A stretch of 64,000 nt of DNA from Nissolia schottii (lineage: Eukaryota; Streptophyta; Magnoliopsida; Fabales; Fabaceae): positions 565,024 to 629,023 of the forward strand of contig QANU01018688.1 in NCBI GenBank assembly GCA_003254905.1. Reading direction: 5' to 3'. Each line of letters starts with the position of its first letter. Within the stretch, counting starts at the first letter, position 1. This document shows positions 12,950 to 24,700 of this stretch, piece after piece. A program made the translations under genes and the position numbers. The notes under the pieces were generated by a model that searched no databases, was not told where the DNA came from, and saw nothing but the letters and a program-made list of their open reading frames with translations.

Positions 12950-13770
12950 TTTGTTCACTTTTTAATAAAAATATATAGTTTAAAAAATTACTTACTATTA
13001 ACACTAAAATAAAAAAAATATATAAAGTGTATAGATAAAATTAATTTTAAATAATTAATATTATAATAATTAAATATTATTAAGAAAGTAAGAAATAACA
13101 ATAATAAACTAAGAAATAACAATAATGAACTCATAAAATGTATATTTAATATTTTTTTAATTTATTTAAATAATAATAATTTTTAATAAATTTTTTATTT
13201 GAGAAATGACAATAGCAAGAGGATTAATATGTAGTAGATTGAAGTAGGGCGCTCAATGCAAACCATCCCTCGCACACACACATACACATACACATTCGGT
13301 CTCCTTGTACACAATTAATTATTGGAACACAAAGCAAGGTATCTTGTGATCTACATTCACTCACTTCTAAGGAGAAGTTAGTTTGAAAAGATATATTGGC
13401 TGTCTTTAGGAGAATGAGATATACTAATTGTAACGATATTCTCTCTTTATTTTTAGTTATCACTTTAGTTAAATTTTTTAGTTTGACTTATTTTTTACTT
13501 TCACATTTTTATTGTTAGGTTTTTTTATGGCGCTCTTAATTAATTTTTTTTTATTATAAATCACGTCAACTAAATTAAATAAAGGCACTTTAATAAATGC
13601 ATTCTTTAAATTACTCTAAATTTTAAATTTCTTAATATTTATATATTTAACGAAAATAATAAGTAATTAGGAATGTAAGAAATAATTAAAAAATATTTAA
13701 TATTTTTTATTTAATTAAATGATAAATTAGTTTAAACAATTTTTTAAAAGTAAAAAAATAAAAAATAACA
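12950..13770. repeat. Copies of the same AT-rich repeat as the 10.9-11.6 kb element
   Basis: Segments at about 12,950-13,215 and 13,560-13,770 repeat the inner part of the 10.9-11.6 kb element: the order TTTAATATTTTTTTAATTTA, then TTAAATGA/AAATAATAA, then a T-run and GAAATGACAAT is shared. They are diverged and have no clear ends, so they are probably truncated relatives. Strong AT bias can inflate such matches, hence the modest confidence. Confidence 0.4.
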
Positions 13771-13812
13771 GAAATTGTACTCTCAATTTTATGCACTGAA
13801 ACAACCAGAGAG

Positions 13813-15725
13813 TATATGGCAGGATTGTTTTAGATTTTACTCTTAATTTTATTCGTTGGGACAACCATAGGATCGAATGATAAACCACCTCATTCAATTC
13901 ATCTACAAAAGGATATGGTATTATAAATATTTGCACAGTGTTTACCAAAAATATTGAGCAGTGGTTACTCTGATAAAGATGCTGTTACGAGAAGCTACGA
14001 GCCTTCATATTGATAAAACAATTTATGGGACGTGTGAATTTGCATAAAAAAAATTAGAAGTGAAAAACTTCAGCTACTGCGAAGCGTTTTTTTTTTCTTT
14101 CAAAAATACTATTTTTTTATAAAAAAAATTAACACATATGTATACTTACATAGATAAACAAAGATTATAAAATAGAGAATATTACAAAACAGAAAAATAA
14201 ACATTGTCATTAAGCATTTATGTATAAATAGACACACGTGTATTTAATATTTTCTTGTTTATTTATTTGATAATTATTGTTTCTATATTTTATATGTGCA
14301 CTTTACATAAAAAGCTTGAACAAGAGTATGATATAAATATAATCGACAAAATATAGTGAACAAAGTAAGCGAATGATCAAGGTAAGAGGTTAAAATGATA
14401 CGAGCGATGATATGAAACATGAAAACTTACAAGGATAATTGATCTAAAATTCTTTTGATTTTTGCATCAACAAGGTCGCTCATACAAGATTTTTAGAGAG
14501 AGATCAGAGTGTGTTTTTCGCTCTGTCTTCCTTTGAGAAAGGGCTCCCAATTTATAGATCATTAGGGCTAATTACAAACAAAATTGAAATAGTAGAAATA
14601 AACATAATGATTACTCTTTTGGAAAAGAAAAGTAATTAACAATATACAGTACAATTATTACTTCTTTATGTCACGTATTCTTTTTCAGATTCCGCGTGCT
14701 TGTGAACATGGTTTTGAACAGCCTTTTGTCATTTGTCTTCTTCTGCCGACACTTCTGATTGGGGATCTGCAGAATATTTGTAATGATAACCTTACAGGAA
14801 AGGAATCCCGTAACAGTCGTCTTCGTTATGTTGAAGGTAATTGGAGGAACTGGAGGCTTCGTCATCGTGTTCCGATCCGGAGCCAAATTTCTTCATTGTT
14901 TGTTGGATATCTTGAGAGGATGTGGCTGCGGCGAGGGCGGCCATTAGTTGGGCCTTCTCAGCCATGAATGTTTTTCCTTGATCTGAAATGTTTATGGGGT
15001 TTTTAGGGGTTTTTCCCTGTAAACTTGTCTTGATCCATTGAGCTAATTTTTCTTTTTTAAGTAATTCAATATTGAACTTTGACCACCATTTTACTCTTAT
15101 TGATCTGACCAGCATTAGCAGGGCTGTGTCTTCCGCGGCTTTTGCCTTACTATAATCCCAGGACATAATCCAGGTTATAGCTTGGCTAGCAACGAAAGAG
15201 ATAAATTGACATCCTTCAACAAAGACAGAATATGGCAGGATTGTTTCAGATTTTACTCTCAATTTTATGCGTTGGAACAACCATAGGATCGAATGATAAA
15301 CCACCTCATTCAATTCATCTACAAAAGGATATGGTATTATAAATATTTGTACGGTGTTTACCAAAAATATTGAGCAGTGGTTACTCTGATAAATATGCTG
15401 TTACGAGAAGCTACGAGCCTTCATATTGATAAAACAATTTATGGGACGTGTGAATTTGCATAAAAAATTAGAAGTGAAAAACTTCAGCTACTGCGAAGCA
15501 TTTTGTTTTTTTTTTTCAAAAATAATATTTTTTTATAAAAAAAATTAACACATATGTATACTTACACAGATAAACAAAGATTATAAAATAGAGAATATTA
15601 CAAAACGGAAAAACAAACATTGTCATTAAGCATTTATGTATAAATAGACACACGTGTATTTAATACTTACTTGTTTATGTATTTTATAATTATTGTTTCT
15701 ATATTTTATATGTGCACTTTACATA
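13813..15725 (-). mobile_element. Retroelement or pararetrovirus-like fossil, partly duplicated
   Basis: A segment of about 500 bp occurs twice in direct orientation, at 13,813-14,310 and 15,224-15,725, a few percent diverged, with about 910 bp of single-copy DNA between them. On the minus strand the middle part reads as a gag/coat-like protein piece (about 14,792-15,225) with the features ALLMLVRSIRVKWWSKFN and an acidic, serine-rich end EDDCYGIPF; it is followed downstream by a TATA-like CTATAAATTGGGAGCCC at about 14,550-14,566 and a leader-like stretch. That order (end of a coding part, then a promoter and leader) recalls plant pararetroviruses (Caulimoviridae), but a decayed LTR element is also possible. 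It is a broken fossil with only a small part of any element present. The repeat is either a direct terminal repeat pair or a tandem duplication of about 1.4 kb. Confidence 0.45.
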
Positions 15726-16324
15726 TATATATATAATATTATTCATTCATATATTTAATAATATTTATTTTTTCGTAATATAAAATGTCAATTTTTATAG
15801 GTACAACTAAAACAAAACTTCTTTGTTCCCCTAACATTGTCCTTTCCATACCCGAAATTTTTAGGATCTATTGAAGATGAAAATAAAAAATAATGTTAAA
15901 TTCTCTCACAAATTATTTTACTGCTTGTTAACTTTTTTTTACTTTATTCCTAATAATGTCATGCGGAGAATTTATCATTTCTCGAAAATAAAACCGCCCC
16001 ACAATCTTCAATAGTGGTAAGTAAGTAGTAGTAGTATGTGTGCTAGATACCATGAACCAAATCCCAAGTGACGTGACAGAAAAAGACTTTAGACGTCACA
16101 TGCATTTAATATGTCTTTTAATGTAGAAATTTACATAATTATTCTCTATCAATTATGTATTTAGATTGTCAATTGCATGTGAAATATGATTACAAAAAAG
16201 ATAATGAATTCATTAGTGTTATATTAACTTACTTGGAAGAATTTATCCTGCGATGGGATTTTCTTTGGTTTTAATCCAAGCCAATAGACAATCAAAGCAA
16301 GTCATTGCTAGTCTAAACAAGCAT

Positions 16325-16325
<1 letters not shown>

Positions 16326-16369
<44 letters not shown>
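16326..16369. repeat. (TAA)n microsatellite
   Basis: About 14 uninterrupted TAA/ATA units lie in the intergenic DNA 300 bp beyond the F-box stop codon. Confidence 0.95.
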
Positions 16370-16671
16370 CCCACTGTTTAGTAATCATTCTAGTTCTATC
16401 CCGTTTATAGCAAATGATTGTTATTTTTCTTCTAATCTTTTGATATACAAGGCAAAATGATGTGATAGGCCAAGAAATACATGCATTATGGATATCTTAA
16501 TATTCCCACTTTTATTATAACTAGTAACATATTTACACAATGCTTATCATTTTACACCGCAAACATTATCACCCTAATTCCAGTTAAGTCATAAAAAAAA
16601 AATTTCCACGTCTTTTAGCATTGAAGTTTGAAACGACGTCGTCGGTGAGGTTGTGATAGGGTTAGGGGCTC

Positions 16672-17811
16672 TCAAAACGACGTCATTTCCATCACGTAAC
16701 TGCTCCTCTTCTTCATCTTCACGATCTCTCTCTCAGCCTCCGCAAACAGCGCCTTCTCCACCGCATCACCGTCGAATCCACCACCCTCCTCCTCCGCCGG
16801 CGGCACCATCTCCCCCTTCCCGTCGGCGGGCCCGATCACGAGCAGTGTCGCTCCTTTCAGCTCGCATCCCACCGCCGGCAGCTCCAGCTCCGGCACGTAC
16901 CACATCCTCATCCTGAGATCCGGCACCACGCGCTCCGGTAACAGCTCCGTCGCTCCTTCCTCCTTCAGCGACTCCCTCAGATCTCGGATCTCGCTCTCCG
17001 CCATGGAGAATCTCCCCTGCCTCCTCGCGTCGGTGATCGTCACCGTCTTCAGCGTCGGAAACTTCGCCAGCATCTGCTTCAGCAAGAAATGCCTCGCCGA
17101 CGCGGCGATCAAACACGAGATCGTCCACATGATCCGCGACTTGAACTCGTCGTTTGGGACCGACGGCGGTGGCTGCGTTCCATCCTCCGGCTGCTCTTCT
17201 CCCTCAGGTTCAGCTCGCGGAGATTCTCCGGCGTCGAATTTGCGAAACGATGTCGCGCAGAGCACGACACAGGTCTTGAGCTCGCTGCCGTAGCTGGCTT
17301 TCCATTTGAGGAACTCTTTGTCGACGGCGCCGCCACCGTGGGTGTGGATCTCTAAGTGGAGGTTCGAGATGTTGCGGAACGGTCGGAGGAGCTGCGGAGG
17401 GCACTGGCACAGAGAATCAGAGACGGTAAGAGAGTCAAAGTCCCCGCCGCCGGGGCGATTCTCGCGGCGGTTGTTGCGGCGGAGGAGTTTGGTGATTATG
17501 TAACTGACCACCGATTTGAGAATATTTACGGGATTGCCACGGGGAAAGTTGATATTGTCGTTGTGGTTGTTATTGTTTTGGCGAGGGCGATGAGAGATAA
17601 AGAGGGGGAGCGAAACGGCGTCGGTTTGAGGGACGATAGAGGCGAAACGCTTGTTGAGGGAGAGGCAGCGAATGAGTGTCTTGGCGTCTACAACCTTGTT
17701 GACGATAATTTGGATCATATCGTCTGGTAAATCGTCGAAGGGGCTGTTTGGCTGTTGCTCTGGTTTTTCTGCGTTTTGGTCGTTTTTTGTGGATGTAGAG
17801 ATAGAACCCAT
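16672..17811 (-). CDS. F-box protein (single exon, At5g46170/At4g18380-like)
   Basis: A single open frame of 379 codons, start MGSISTSTKNDQN, end MEMTSF. The F-box lies at residues about 24-68 (PFDDLPDDMIQIIVNKVVDA, then LIRCLSLNKRFASIVPQTD), the part that binds SKP1/ASK proteins in SCF ubiquitin ligases. The rest contains no LRR or Kelch repeats; blocks such as ISNLHLEIHTHGGG, SELKTCVVLCATSF and RIMWTISCLIAASARHFLLK match the plant-specific group of intronless F-box proteins typified by At5g46170 (recalled, not searched). It is locally GC-rich compared with its surroundings, as is common for plant single-exon genes, which is why several antisense frames also stay open. The target protein is unknown. 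It appears intact. Confidence 0.9.
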   Translation of the reverse strand: MGSISTSTKNDQNAEKPEQQPNSPFDDLPDDMIQIIVNKVVDAKTLIRCLSLNKRFASIVPQTDAVSLPLFISHRPRQNNNNHNDNINFPRGNPVNILKSVVSYIITKLLRRNNRRENRPGGGDFDSLTVSDSLCQCPPQLLRPFRNISNLHLEIHTHGGGAVDKEFLKWKASYGSELKTCVVLCATSFRKFDAGESPRAEPEGEEQPEDGTQPPPSVPNDEFKSRIMWTISCLIAASARHFLLKQMLAKFPTLKTVTITDARRQGRFSMAESEIRDLRESLKEEGATELLPERVVPDLRMRMWYVPELELPAVGCELKGATLLVIGPADGKGEMVPPAEEEGGGFDGDAVEKALFAEAEREIVKMKKRSSYVMEMTSF

Positions 17812-18012
17812 GGAATGGAATTGGAATGAAAGCGAGTGAGGGAGGCGTTTTGTGTTTATTTACTTTTAAAGAGAAAAAGAGAGGTCTAAATATGAGACGG
17901 GTGTGTGTAGTTATGATTGATGAGTCACGTGGGTGAAAGTGTGTGTGAGGGGTTTGGGTAATGGGGAACGCGGGTTAGGATGCGTTTGTTTAGTGGTAAA
18001 AGTGGGCGTATG

Positions 18013-18200
18013 AACCAATGGGAGTTGGTCTAAGTACTAAGCAGTTTGGTGTCGCTTAAGCAAGGTCCTGAATTCGAGACCTTGTGTACACAGTTATTTC
18101 TGCAGTGAGACTCACCTGCCATAGCCAGGTGCGCGATCCGGGTCGACCCGAATTAGTTAAGGGTAAGCCTTAAATACGGGCAGGCAACCTAAAAAAAAAA
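18013..18200 (+). mobile_element. tRNA-derived SINE with target-site duplication
   Basis: About 178 bp plus an A-run. A box A-like GTTGGTCTAAGTAC lies about 15 bp from the 5' end and a box B-like GAATTCGAGACC about 45 bp further, the internal RNA polymerase III promoter layout of tRNA-related SINEs. The 3' end is an A-run (18,191-18,200). Flanks carry a near-perfect duplication: AGTGGGCGTATG at 18,001-18,012 and AGTGGGAGTATG at 18,200-18,211 (one mismatch, possibly longer through adjoining A residues). It sits about 190 bp upstream of the F-box start, close to its promoter. The family name was not recognised. Confidence 0.85.
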
Positions 18201-18812
18201 GTGGGAGTATGGTGTGAGTCATCTATAAGTAGTAACCAAATTTTATGAAGGAAAGTGAGGGAGTGCCACGGTCGGAGGAAGCTTCAAGTGTGCAGTTTTC
18301 CAGAATGGGAATGGGAATATAAGACAGAATTAAAGAAAGGGTTGGGTTATTCTCGTGGCTTATTGTAAGGTATGGGGAAATATTTTATTCTTCTGTTTAT
18401 TTTAAGATATAAAAATTATATACCTAAATTTATTTTATGTATTTTTATTCTTATGTTAGAGATTGAAACTGTTTTATTTTTATGTCATAAAAATAATATT
18501 ATATGAAAAATATTAATTTATCTTTAATTTTATTTTAAAAGATATATAATAATATATCTAAATTTGTTAAGGATATTTAGATAATTATCATACATATTTC
18601 TAAAAATATGTATTACCAATCAAACATGTCTATAATTCATTATTAAGAATTTTAAAAAAATATTAACAAAATTTTTAATGGGGAGACAAACAAGTTTTGT
18701 AAAATATTGAAAAATGACATTTCTACATACTGTACTCCCGTGAATATGATTTCATGTAATTTCGAAGCTTTAAATAATACTCCCTTGGTATTTTGTACAC
18801 CAATATTGGAGT

Positions 18813-19572
18813 TGAGGCTGTAAAAATGAGCCTGACCCATTTGCCCGATTAAATGGACGGGCTTTACATGTAAAAAATAGGCTCGTAAAAATTTGGAAAA
18901 AAAATGGTCAGCCCGTTTAAGTCCGCAGGCTAAACGGGCCTGCCCGACAGGCTCTAAAATTAAGTTAATAAAATTACATGATAATTGATACTTCACGTTC
19001 AAATTGAAGCCCAAATTGAAGTTTTAGATCTTCATCTTGAAGCCCAAATTGCAAACTAAATTGCTAAATTGTTTTAGTTATAATTGAAACATTTTTCAAA
19101 TATTTTATAACTTATTGATCATCGCGCGGGTTTAGACTCTAGGTGTTAATTAAATACATTATCTTGTTATCTTTTTTTTTCTATCAAAGCTCTGTAGATA
19201 GCTTCTTAATTGAAAAATGCTACTATTTGTATACCTATTCAAAATTAAAGATTTTATAATCACAATAAAGAGATAAAGATGAAAAAATCACAAAACCTTA
19301 ATTTTTCTATTTATTACCATCGAAAATGGATCCAAATAGACGATAAAAAATAGTTAAAAATGACCGCGCATACTTATTCGCAACTTTGTATTTAAATTAC
19401 AAAAAATATACTAAAATTTTAATTTTTTTTAAAAAATAAATGAGTTGGCGAGCTGACCCATTTAGGCCTGCGGCCTTATCATAAATGAGCCGAATCATAA
19501 AATTAGGCACAAATTTGGCCCGACCCGTTTATGCCAACGGGCTTAAACGGGCCAGCCTGTTTGACATCCCTA
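18813..19572. mobile_element. Non-autonomous hAT-type DNA transposon
   Basis: Element of 760 bp flanked by an 8-bp target duplication, ATTGGAGT (18,805-18,812) and ATTGGTGT (19,573-19,580), one mismatch. The ends are imperfect inverted repeats: left TGAGGCTGTAAAAATGAGCC, right (complement) TAGGGATGTCAAACAGGC, continuing into GGCCCG/GCCCGTTTA blocks repeated inside. The 8-bp duplication and TAGGGATGT-type end are hallmarks of plant hAT elements. No transposase coding is present; one frame across the left half (18,652-19,014, minus) is by-chance open. Mutated ends and target copies suggest it is not recent. Confidence 0.75.
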
Positions 19573-20239
19573 ATTGGTGTAGATACTAAGTTCCTCATCT
19601 TACGTACATCATGATAGTCACACAAATATCATAATGTGTGTGCGCTTTGTAATGTATGGGAGAGAGTTGAGTTGGTTTTTACACTAAGATTGACGTATAA
19701 ATAACTTTTTTTATATTAAATATTATGTTAAGATAGACTCCACTTATAAGATTTAAACTTAATTAAAATTTTATTTAATAATAAAATGAGCGTGAGACGA
19801 CAGAATGTTTTGTGTAAAATAATTACACTTTTAACATTTTTATAAAAGAAAACAACAGAAAGAATTGGCTTTTGTTAGATTGCCATAAACCCTCTCTTTT
19901 ATGGGATGGAAACAACAAACATTAGATACTGTAAGCACAGGAATCATTCTATTCCCACCGACTTTTTCTCCGCAACAGTTCTTTAGGATTTATCAATTCT
20001 TGTTTTATGGCGGCCATTAGGATTTGTCAAAAATTATACATAGCATATGTGTAATTTTATTTTAAAATTTAATAGTATATGTTTACCAATAATCATCAAT
20101 AAACATGATATTAACTTTTTGCAAGAACTAACTCGGATAAAATTTGAGATATAATGCTTACGAAGCATCCATTCGATATCGTGTATAAATTAATTATTTT
20201 GATGCGAAATAAAGCCATTGTTGCAAGAATGTTAATTAC

Positions 20240-20270
<31 letters not shown>

Positions 20271-21770
20271 ATAGTTATATATGATAATTTATAGGCTCAT
20301 TTTTATCAACAAATGAAATACTTGCCTTACTTGTACCTTTTTTGAAAAAAATTACTTTATGATACCAGCAAAGCGATATGCTCTGAAAAGAGGGCGCAAG
20401 GCAAACATATCTCTATCCTACTCATAACAGTAGTAAATTGCTTCTCTTCCTTGTGATGACTTGGAGTGTTTTTAATTTAGTTTATTTGATAAAAAAAGTT
20501 AATTAAATAAATCGGTTTTCGTACAATTGAACTTGTTTGAATATTTTCTTTTAAACTGTCAATTAAAAATTATTTTCAACTTTTCAATAAAAGCAGAAAA
20601 AAAAAAGACTTCATATATACACACAAATACAGCTTTTTTAATTTTATAAAAAAATAATATAAAATCTTTTTTCTGAAAAATCCAAACGAACATCTCCTAA
20701 AAGGAGAACTATTTATAGCATACTCTACGACTCGAAAAATCATATATACATTTATACAAGAGATAAATAAGTTTGTCTTTTGATAAATTGGGGATTTTAA
20801 TTTTATATTCTATTAATTTTATTTTCTTTTAGTTTATGATTAAGTTGGATCGCTAAAAGTTAACAAGAAAAAGAAAGTTAAGTGAACTCCTCAGATATGG
20901 TCAAAAATGGACTAGTTTGACTACGATTTGAATCTAATTTGACCATATTTAACTATAATTAAAAGTTAATTTAACAATAATTAACCAAATTATGAGTTTC
21001 ATCTAATTTTTGTCTATCATGTTATTTTTTAATAATTAAACTTAACATTATTGACTAAAATAAAAAAAATTAATCAAGAATTCAAATAAAAAAATTAAAT
21101 AAAAATAAATTTATAATTTATTAAGGACAAAAACTTATTTGAGCCTTTCTAAACAGTAATCCAATTATGCTTAAAGTAAGTAAATAAATAAATAGTGTGA
21201 CATGTAAAAACACTTGTTTGACACGTGTTACCAATCTGTGAAAGTAATCCAATTATGCTTAAAGTAAGTAAATAAATAAATAGTGTGACACGTAAAAACA
21301 CTTGTTTGACACGTGTTATCAATCTGTGGTACAAGTATTCGTGCTTGACACGTGTTGGAGAGGCAAAACATCACTATATTAATATGTTTATGCTTTTTAG
21401 GTTAAAGTATAAATATTATAACTTTTCATATGTTAACATCTTAATGAGAACATGACAGAAATAATTTTATAGGGAAATAAAAAGACAGTGCATGCAAGAA
21501 AATCAAACAAGAATATGAATCTAATATCTAATATGTATTCTATGCCTGATAACTTGATAGCAGTTGATGATGAATTTGATGTACATAATAAAACAGTAAG
21601 ATAAAGGAAAGAAGAAGCAATGCATTTAAAAGTAGACAACATATGTTTCAGCTCCAGCCTTACAAAGAGTGCGAAAAAGGGGAGGATAATATGTATATTT
21701 TACAGAAAACACTGAAAGGAAGAACAGTAAAAGAAAGGTAATTACAGAAAGGGCTACTTTGGCCAGTGAA
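19573..21770. other. Intergenic region with simple and tandem repeats
   Basis: AT-rich sequence between the hAT element and the AGT1 stop codon. It holds a (TA)n(CA)n microsatellite at 20,239-20,270 and an 88-bp tandem duplication at 21,155-21,330. The part nearest AGT1 (about 21,600-21,770) is probably its 3' UTR. No gene seen. Confidence 0.6.
21155..21330. repeat. Two-copy tandem duplication, period 88 bp
   Basis: AGTAATCCAATTATGCTTAA starts at 21,155 and again at 21,243; the two 88-bp units differ at only about three positions and both end near TTGACACGTGTTA.CAATCTG. A third, shorter CTTGACACGTGTT follows at about 21,335. ACACGTGT is G-box-like, so the duplication also multiplies that motif downstream of AGT1. 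Confidence 0.9.
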
Positions 21771-24700
21771 TCAAATCCTGGATGGGATCAGAGGAACATT
21801 GTTCTGTAAATATGCACTGGCAGCAGCAACTCCACTTCCAAGCTTTACAGGGTAGCCAACATCTTTCAGTATCATCTCCACACCAGCAAGGCAACCCAAT
21901 AGTTGCAACTGAAAGATACAACATTTAAAGGAATAACTACATATGAAAAGTAGCAACTCTCTAGTAATTTATTAAATGTCAATCATATGGAATTTGTTAA
22001 CGAGAAATGTTATTTAGACTCATTGGTCATGAGGTGCCGTGCTGACTTATTAGTCATCCGCCATTTTCATCCAATAATAAATATTTAATGAGTCCAGCAC
22101 GATATCCTATGTCCTATGAGTCTAAATAATATACCTCTTTATTAATTAACAGGTAGTACTAACACAAAAGAAAGAACTGAACCTTATTGCTATTCCCGTC
22201 ATACTTTAGAAACTTGAAAAGTTAACAATAACAGATGGAAAAAGCTTACAGAAAAGAAGAGCAAGGAGAGGTGAACCATTTTATAATTACTCTTTCTAAA
22301 TCTGTTTTGCACAAGATGTTCAGTGATACAAAGGAACTTGAGTATTCATGAACTTTTTCATGCTTTCAATCAATGAATATTTTTAAATTTTTCCTTGGAG
22401 TGGTCAGCATTAGTCAAGTTTGTCTCTTACAAAAATGGTCATATTAGTCTTTGAAGTTGTCAAAAATTGATTAAGTTAGTCTTTCAACATTGATTAAATT
22501 AGTCCATCTCAAAAATTAACTTGATTGACTTTTGGCAACCTTATAAACTATTATGACCGTTTACATAGCTAAGGGACAAACTTGACTTATGTTAACAACC
22601 TTAGATACGAATTTGAAAGTTTAGTCAATATTTATCACAAATTCATTTTTACTATAAACAATTACACACATCTAACTTTATTAGCCTTTGCTCTAAGGGA
22701 ATGGAATAATAAGTCCCTAAAAGGTAAAGCAAAACAAGAAAAAAAAAGGGTTTCATGTACTAATATCTTGCAATATACTGCTGGGTGTTTGGTAAATTAA
22801 TGTTACCTCATTAAGGTTGCCAAGATGTCCTATTCTGAAAACCTTGCCAGCAACTTTGTTCAATCCCAGTCCTAAGCTCATATTGTATCTCTTCCATGCC
22901 CTTCTTACTATCTCAGAACTATCAATGTAAGGAGGAACAACAACTGCAGTCACAGTGTCACTGTACCACTCTTCCTTTTGGGTGCAATTCTTCAAACCCC
23001 ATGCCTCTACTGCCAGCCTGCATTTAGCAGATTCAGAACTTTTTAGAAACCTTTGCTCAAAAGTAAAATCTCCTAAGAAATGAAGTTGGTGTTTTCCCTT
23101 AATAATGATTCCAAATAAGAAAGAGAATAATTTCTATGCATTGACAATGTCATCCAATAGAAATGCGAAAAAAATGTCCAGTCATTGTGAGAAGTTATCA
23201 AAGAAGATAGTTACTTACCATGATTTGACATTTTCTTGCATTTCTATTAGCTTACGGTAAGTGCGTAGCAATTAAACTCAAAGGGGATTATAACGCCTCA
23301 CCTGGTCGCGGTGCCTAAGCGTTTGTGCCTTAAAATCACATTTTCAATTCCTTCCTCAAAAATCAGATCAAGAGCTGCTCTGAGACCATACAGCAACTGA
23401 ATGGAAGGAGTGTATGGCCAAAAGGTTCCAAGCTGGTAGAACTTCAAGTAGTCCTTCCAGTCAAAGAAAACTCTAACTGATTTAGCAGTCTTTGCAGCCT
23501 CAAGAGCTTTGGGGCTTGCACAGACAATGCCTATCCCAGTGGGAAGGGAAAGAGCCTTCTGGGAGCCAGTCAAGGCCACATCTACTCCCCATTCGTCCAT
23601 GCGGAAATCGAGAGCACAAATGGAAGACACTCCATCAACAAGGAGAAGGGCCGGATGCCGGTAGTCATCTGAGTGTCCAAAGTACAGTGTGAGAACCAAT
23701 GACTATAAATATTAGTGTTTAGAATACACTTGCAACAACGACAACAACAAAAATGTCTTATCCCCTTAAGTGGTGTCAGCTACATAGATCAAACGACACC
23801 ATAGTTTCTTGATACAGACCATGCTCACATTCAAACCATTTACAGAACATGTAAATGTTTGGAATACATTTACAAACACAATTGCGTCAAAGATTAATGA
23901 AATTCATTTCAATTTAGGAGCCTAGACAATCATTGTCAAGTCAAACATTTGTTATGGGACCATAATGATGTTGCATATAAATATTCTGCCCCAAGTGTGT
24001 GTTCAAACATCATGTTCTACATATGCCAAGTCATAAACATGAGAAAGGAATGATGCTGTAACATAAGATAATAATAATAATAATAATAATGGGCATCATT
24101 GGAGGACATATATACAATATACTACTCACCAAGAAGTTTTCTCACTTTGGCCAAGTTATTGGTGACCCCTGTTGCTGTCTCATTGTGAACAATGGCAATT
24201 GCCTTTATGGAGTGTGCAGTATCTGAAGCAAGTTTTGATTCCAGAATCTCAAGGTTGGCACCCTGGCCCCATTCACTTTCCACAACATCGACGTTAAAGT
24301 TGAGGCGCTGTTGCTGATCAATCCAAAGCAAGCTGAATTGGCCGATCAAGAAAGACACGATACGATCCCCCGGAGACAGTGTGTTTGTCAGTGCACTCTC
24401 CCATGCACCAGTTCCTGAAACAAGTGCAGTAGCATTACTTCATATGAACAAGAAAACACAACAGAACAGAACAGGCAAGTAACCTTGGGATCAATGATTG
24501 AAACCTTCAAAACACGTGTACTCTAGAATATCATCCAAGAATGCAGCAGTCAAGTTTCGTTTGGTTACGATATTTCCAATCAACAAATCATATATATTTA
24601 TTTCCAAAAAGGGTCGGTCTGTTTGGTTTGCATTTGTTTTCATTTCCTGTTTTCATATTGTTTTTTGTCTTTTAGGTTTTTCTAAATAAAATAGTGATAA

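Larger units (their letters stand above)
9777..16671. other. AT-rich, repeat-filled intergenic region
   Basis: Between the NIPA promoter (just above 9,777; CT/GA-rich leader to about 9,830) and the F-box stop codon. Contents I can support are listed separately: a MITE-like element (10,917-11,581), related AT-rich repeats (12,950-13,240 and 13,560-13,770), a duplicated retroelement fossil (13,813-15,725) and a TAA microsatellite (16,326-16,369). A G-box-like ACACGTGTC occurs at about 12,592 but no gene starts nearby. No host gene was found in these 6.9 kb. Confidence 0.6.

Noticed and set aside
16653-17730. Several open frames antisense to or overlapping the F-box gene, including a proline/serine-rich one
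   Set aside because: They are by-products of the GC-rich F-box coding sequence; the F-box frame explains the region and has a real domain.
18013-18085. Possible tRNA gene from box A and box B-like motifs
   Set aside because: No tRNA cloverleaf or acceptor stem is visible, and the A-tail and flanking duplication show a SINE.
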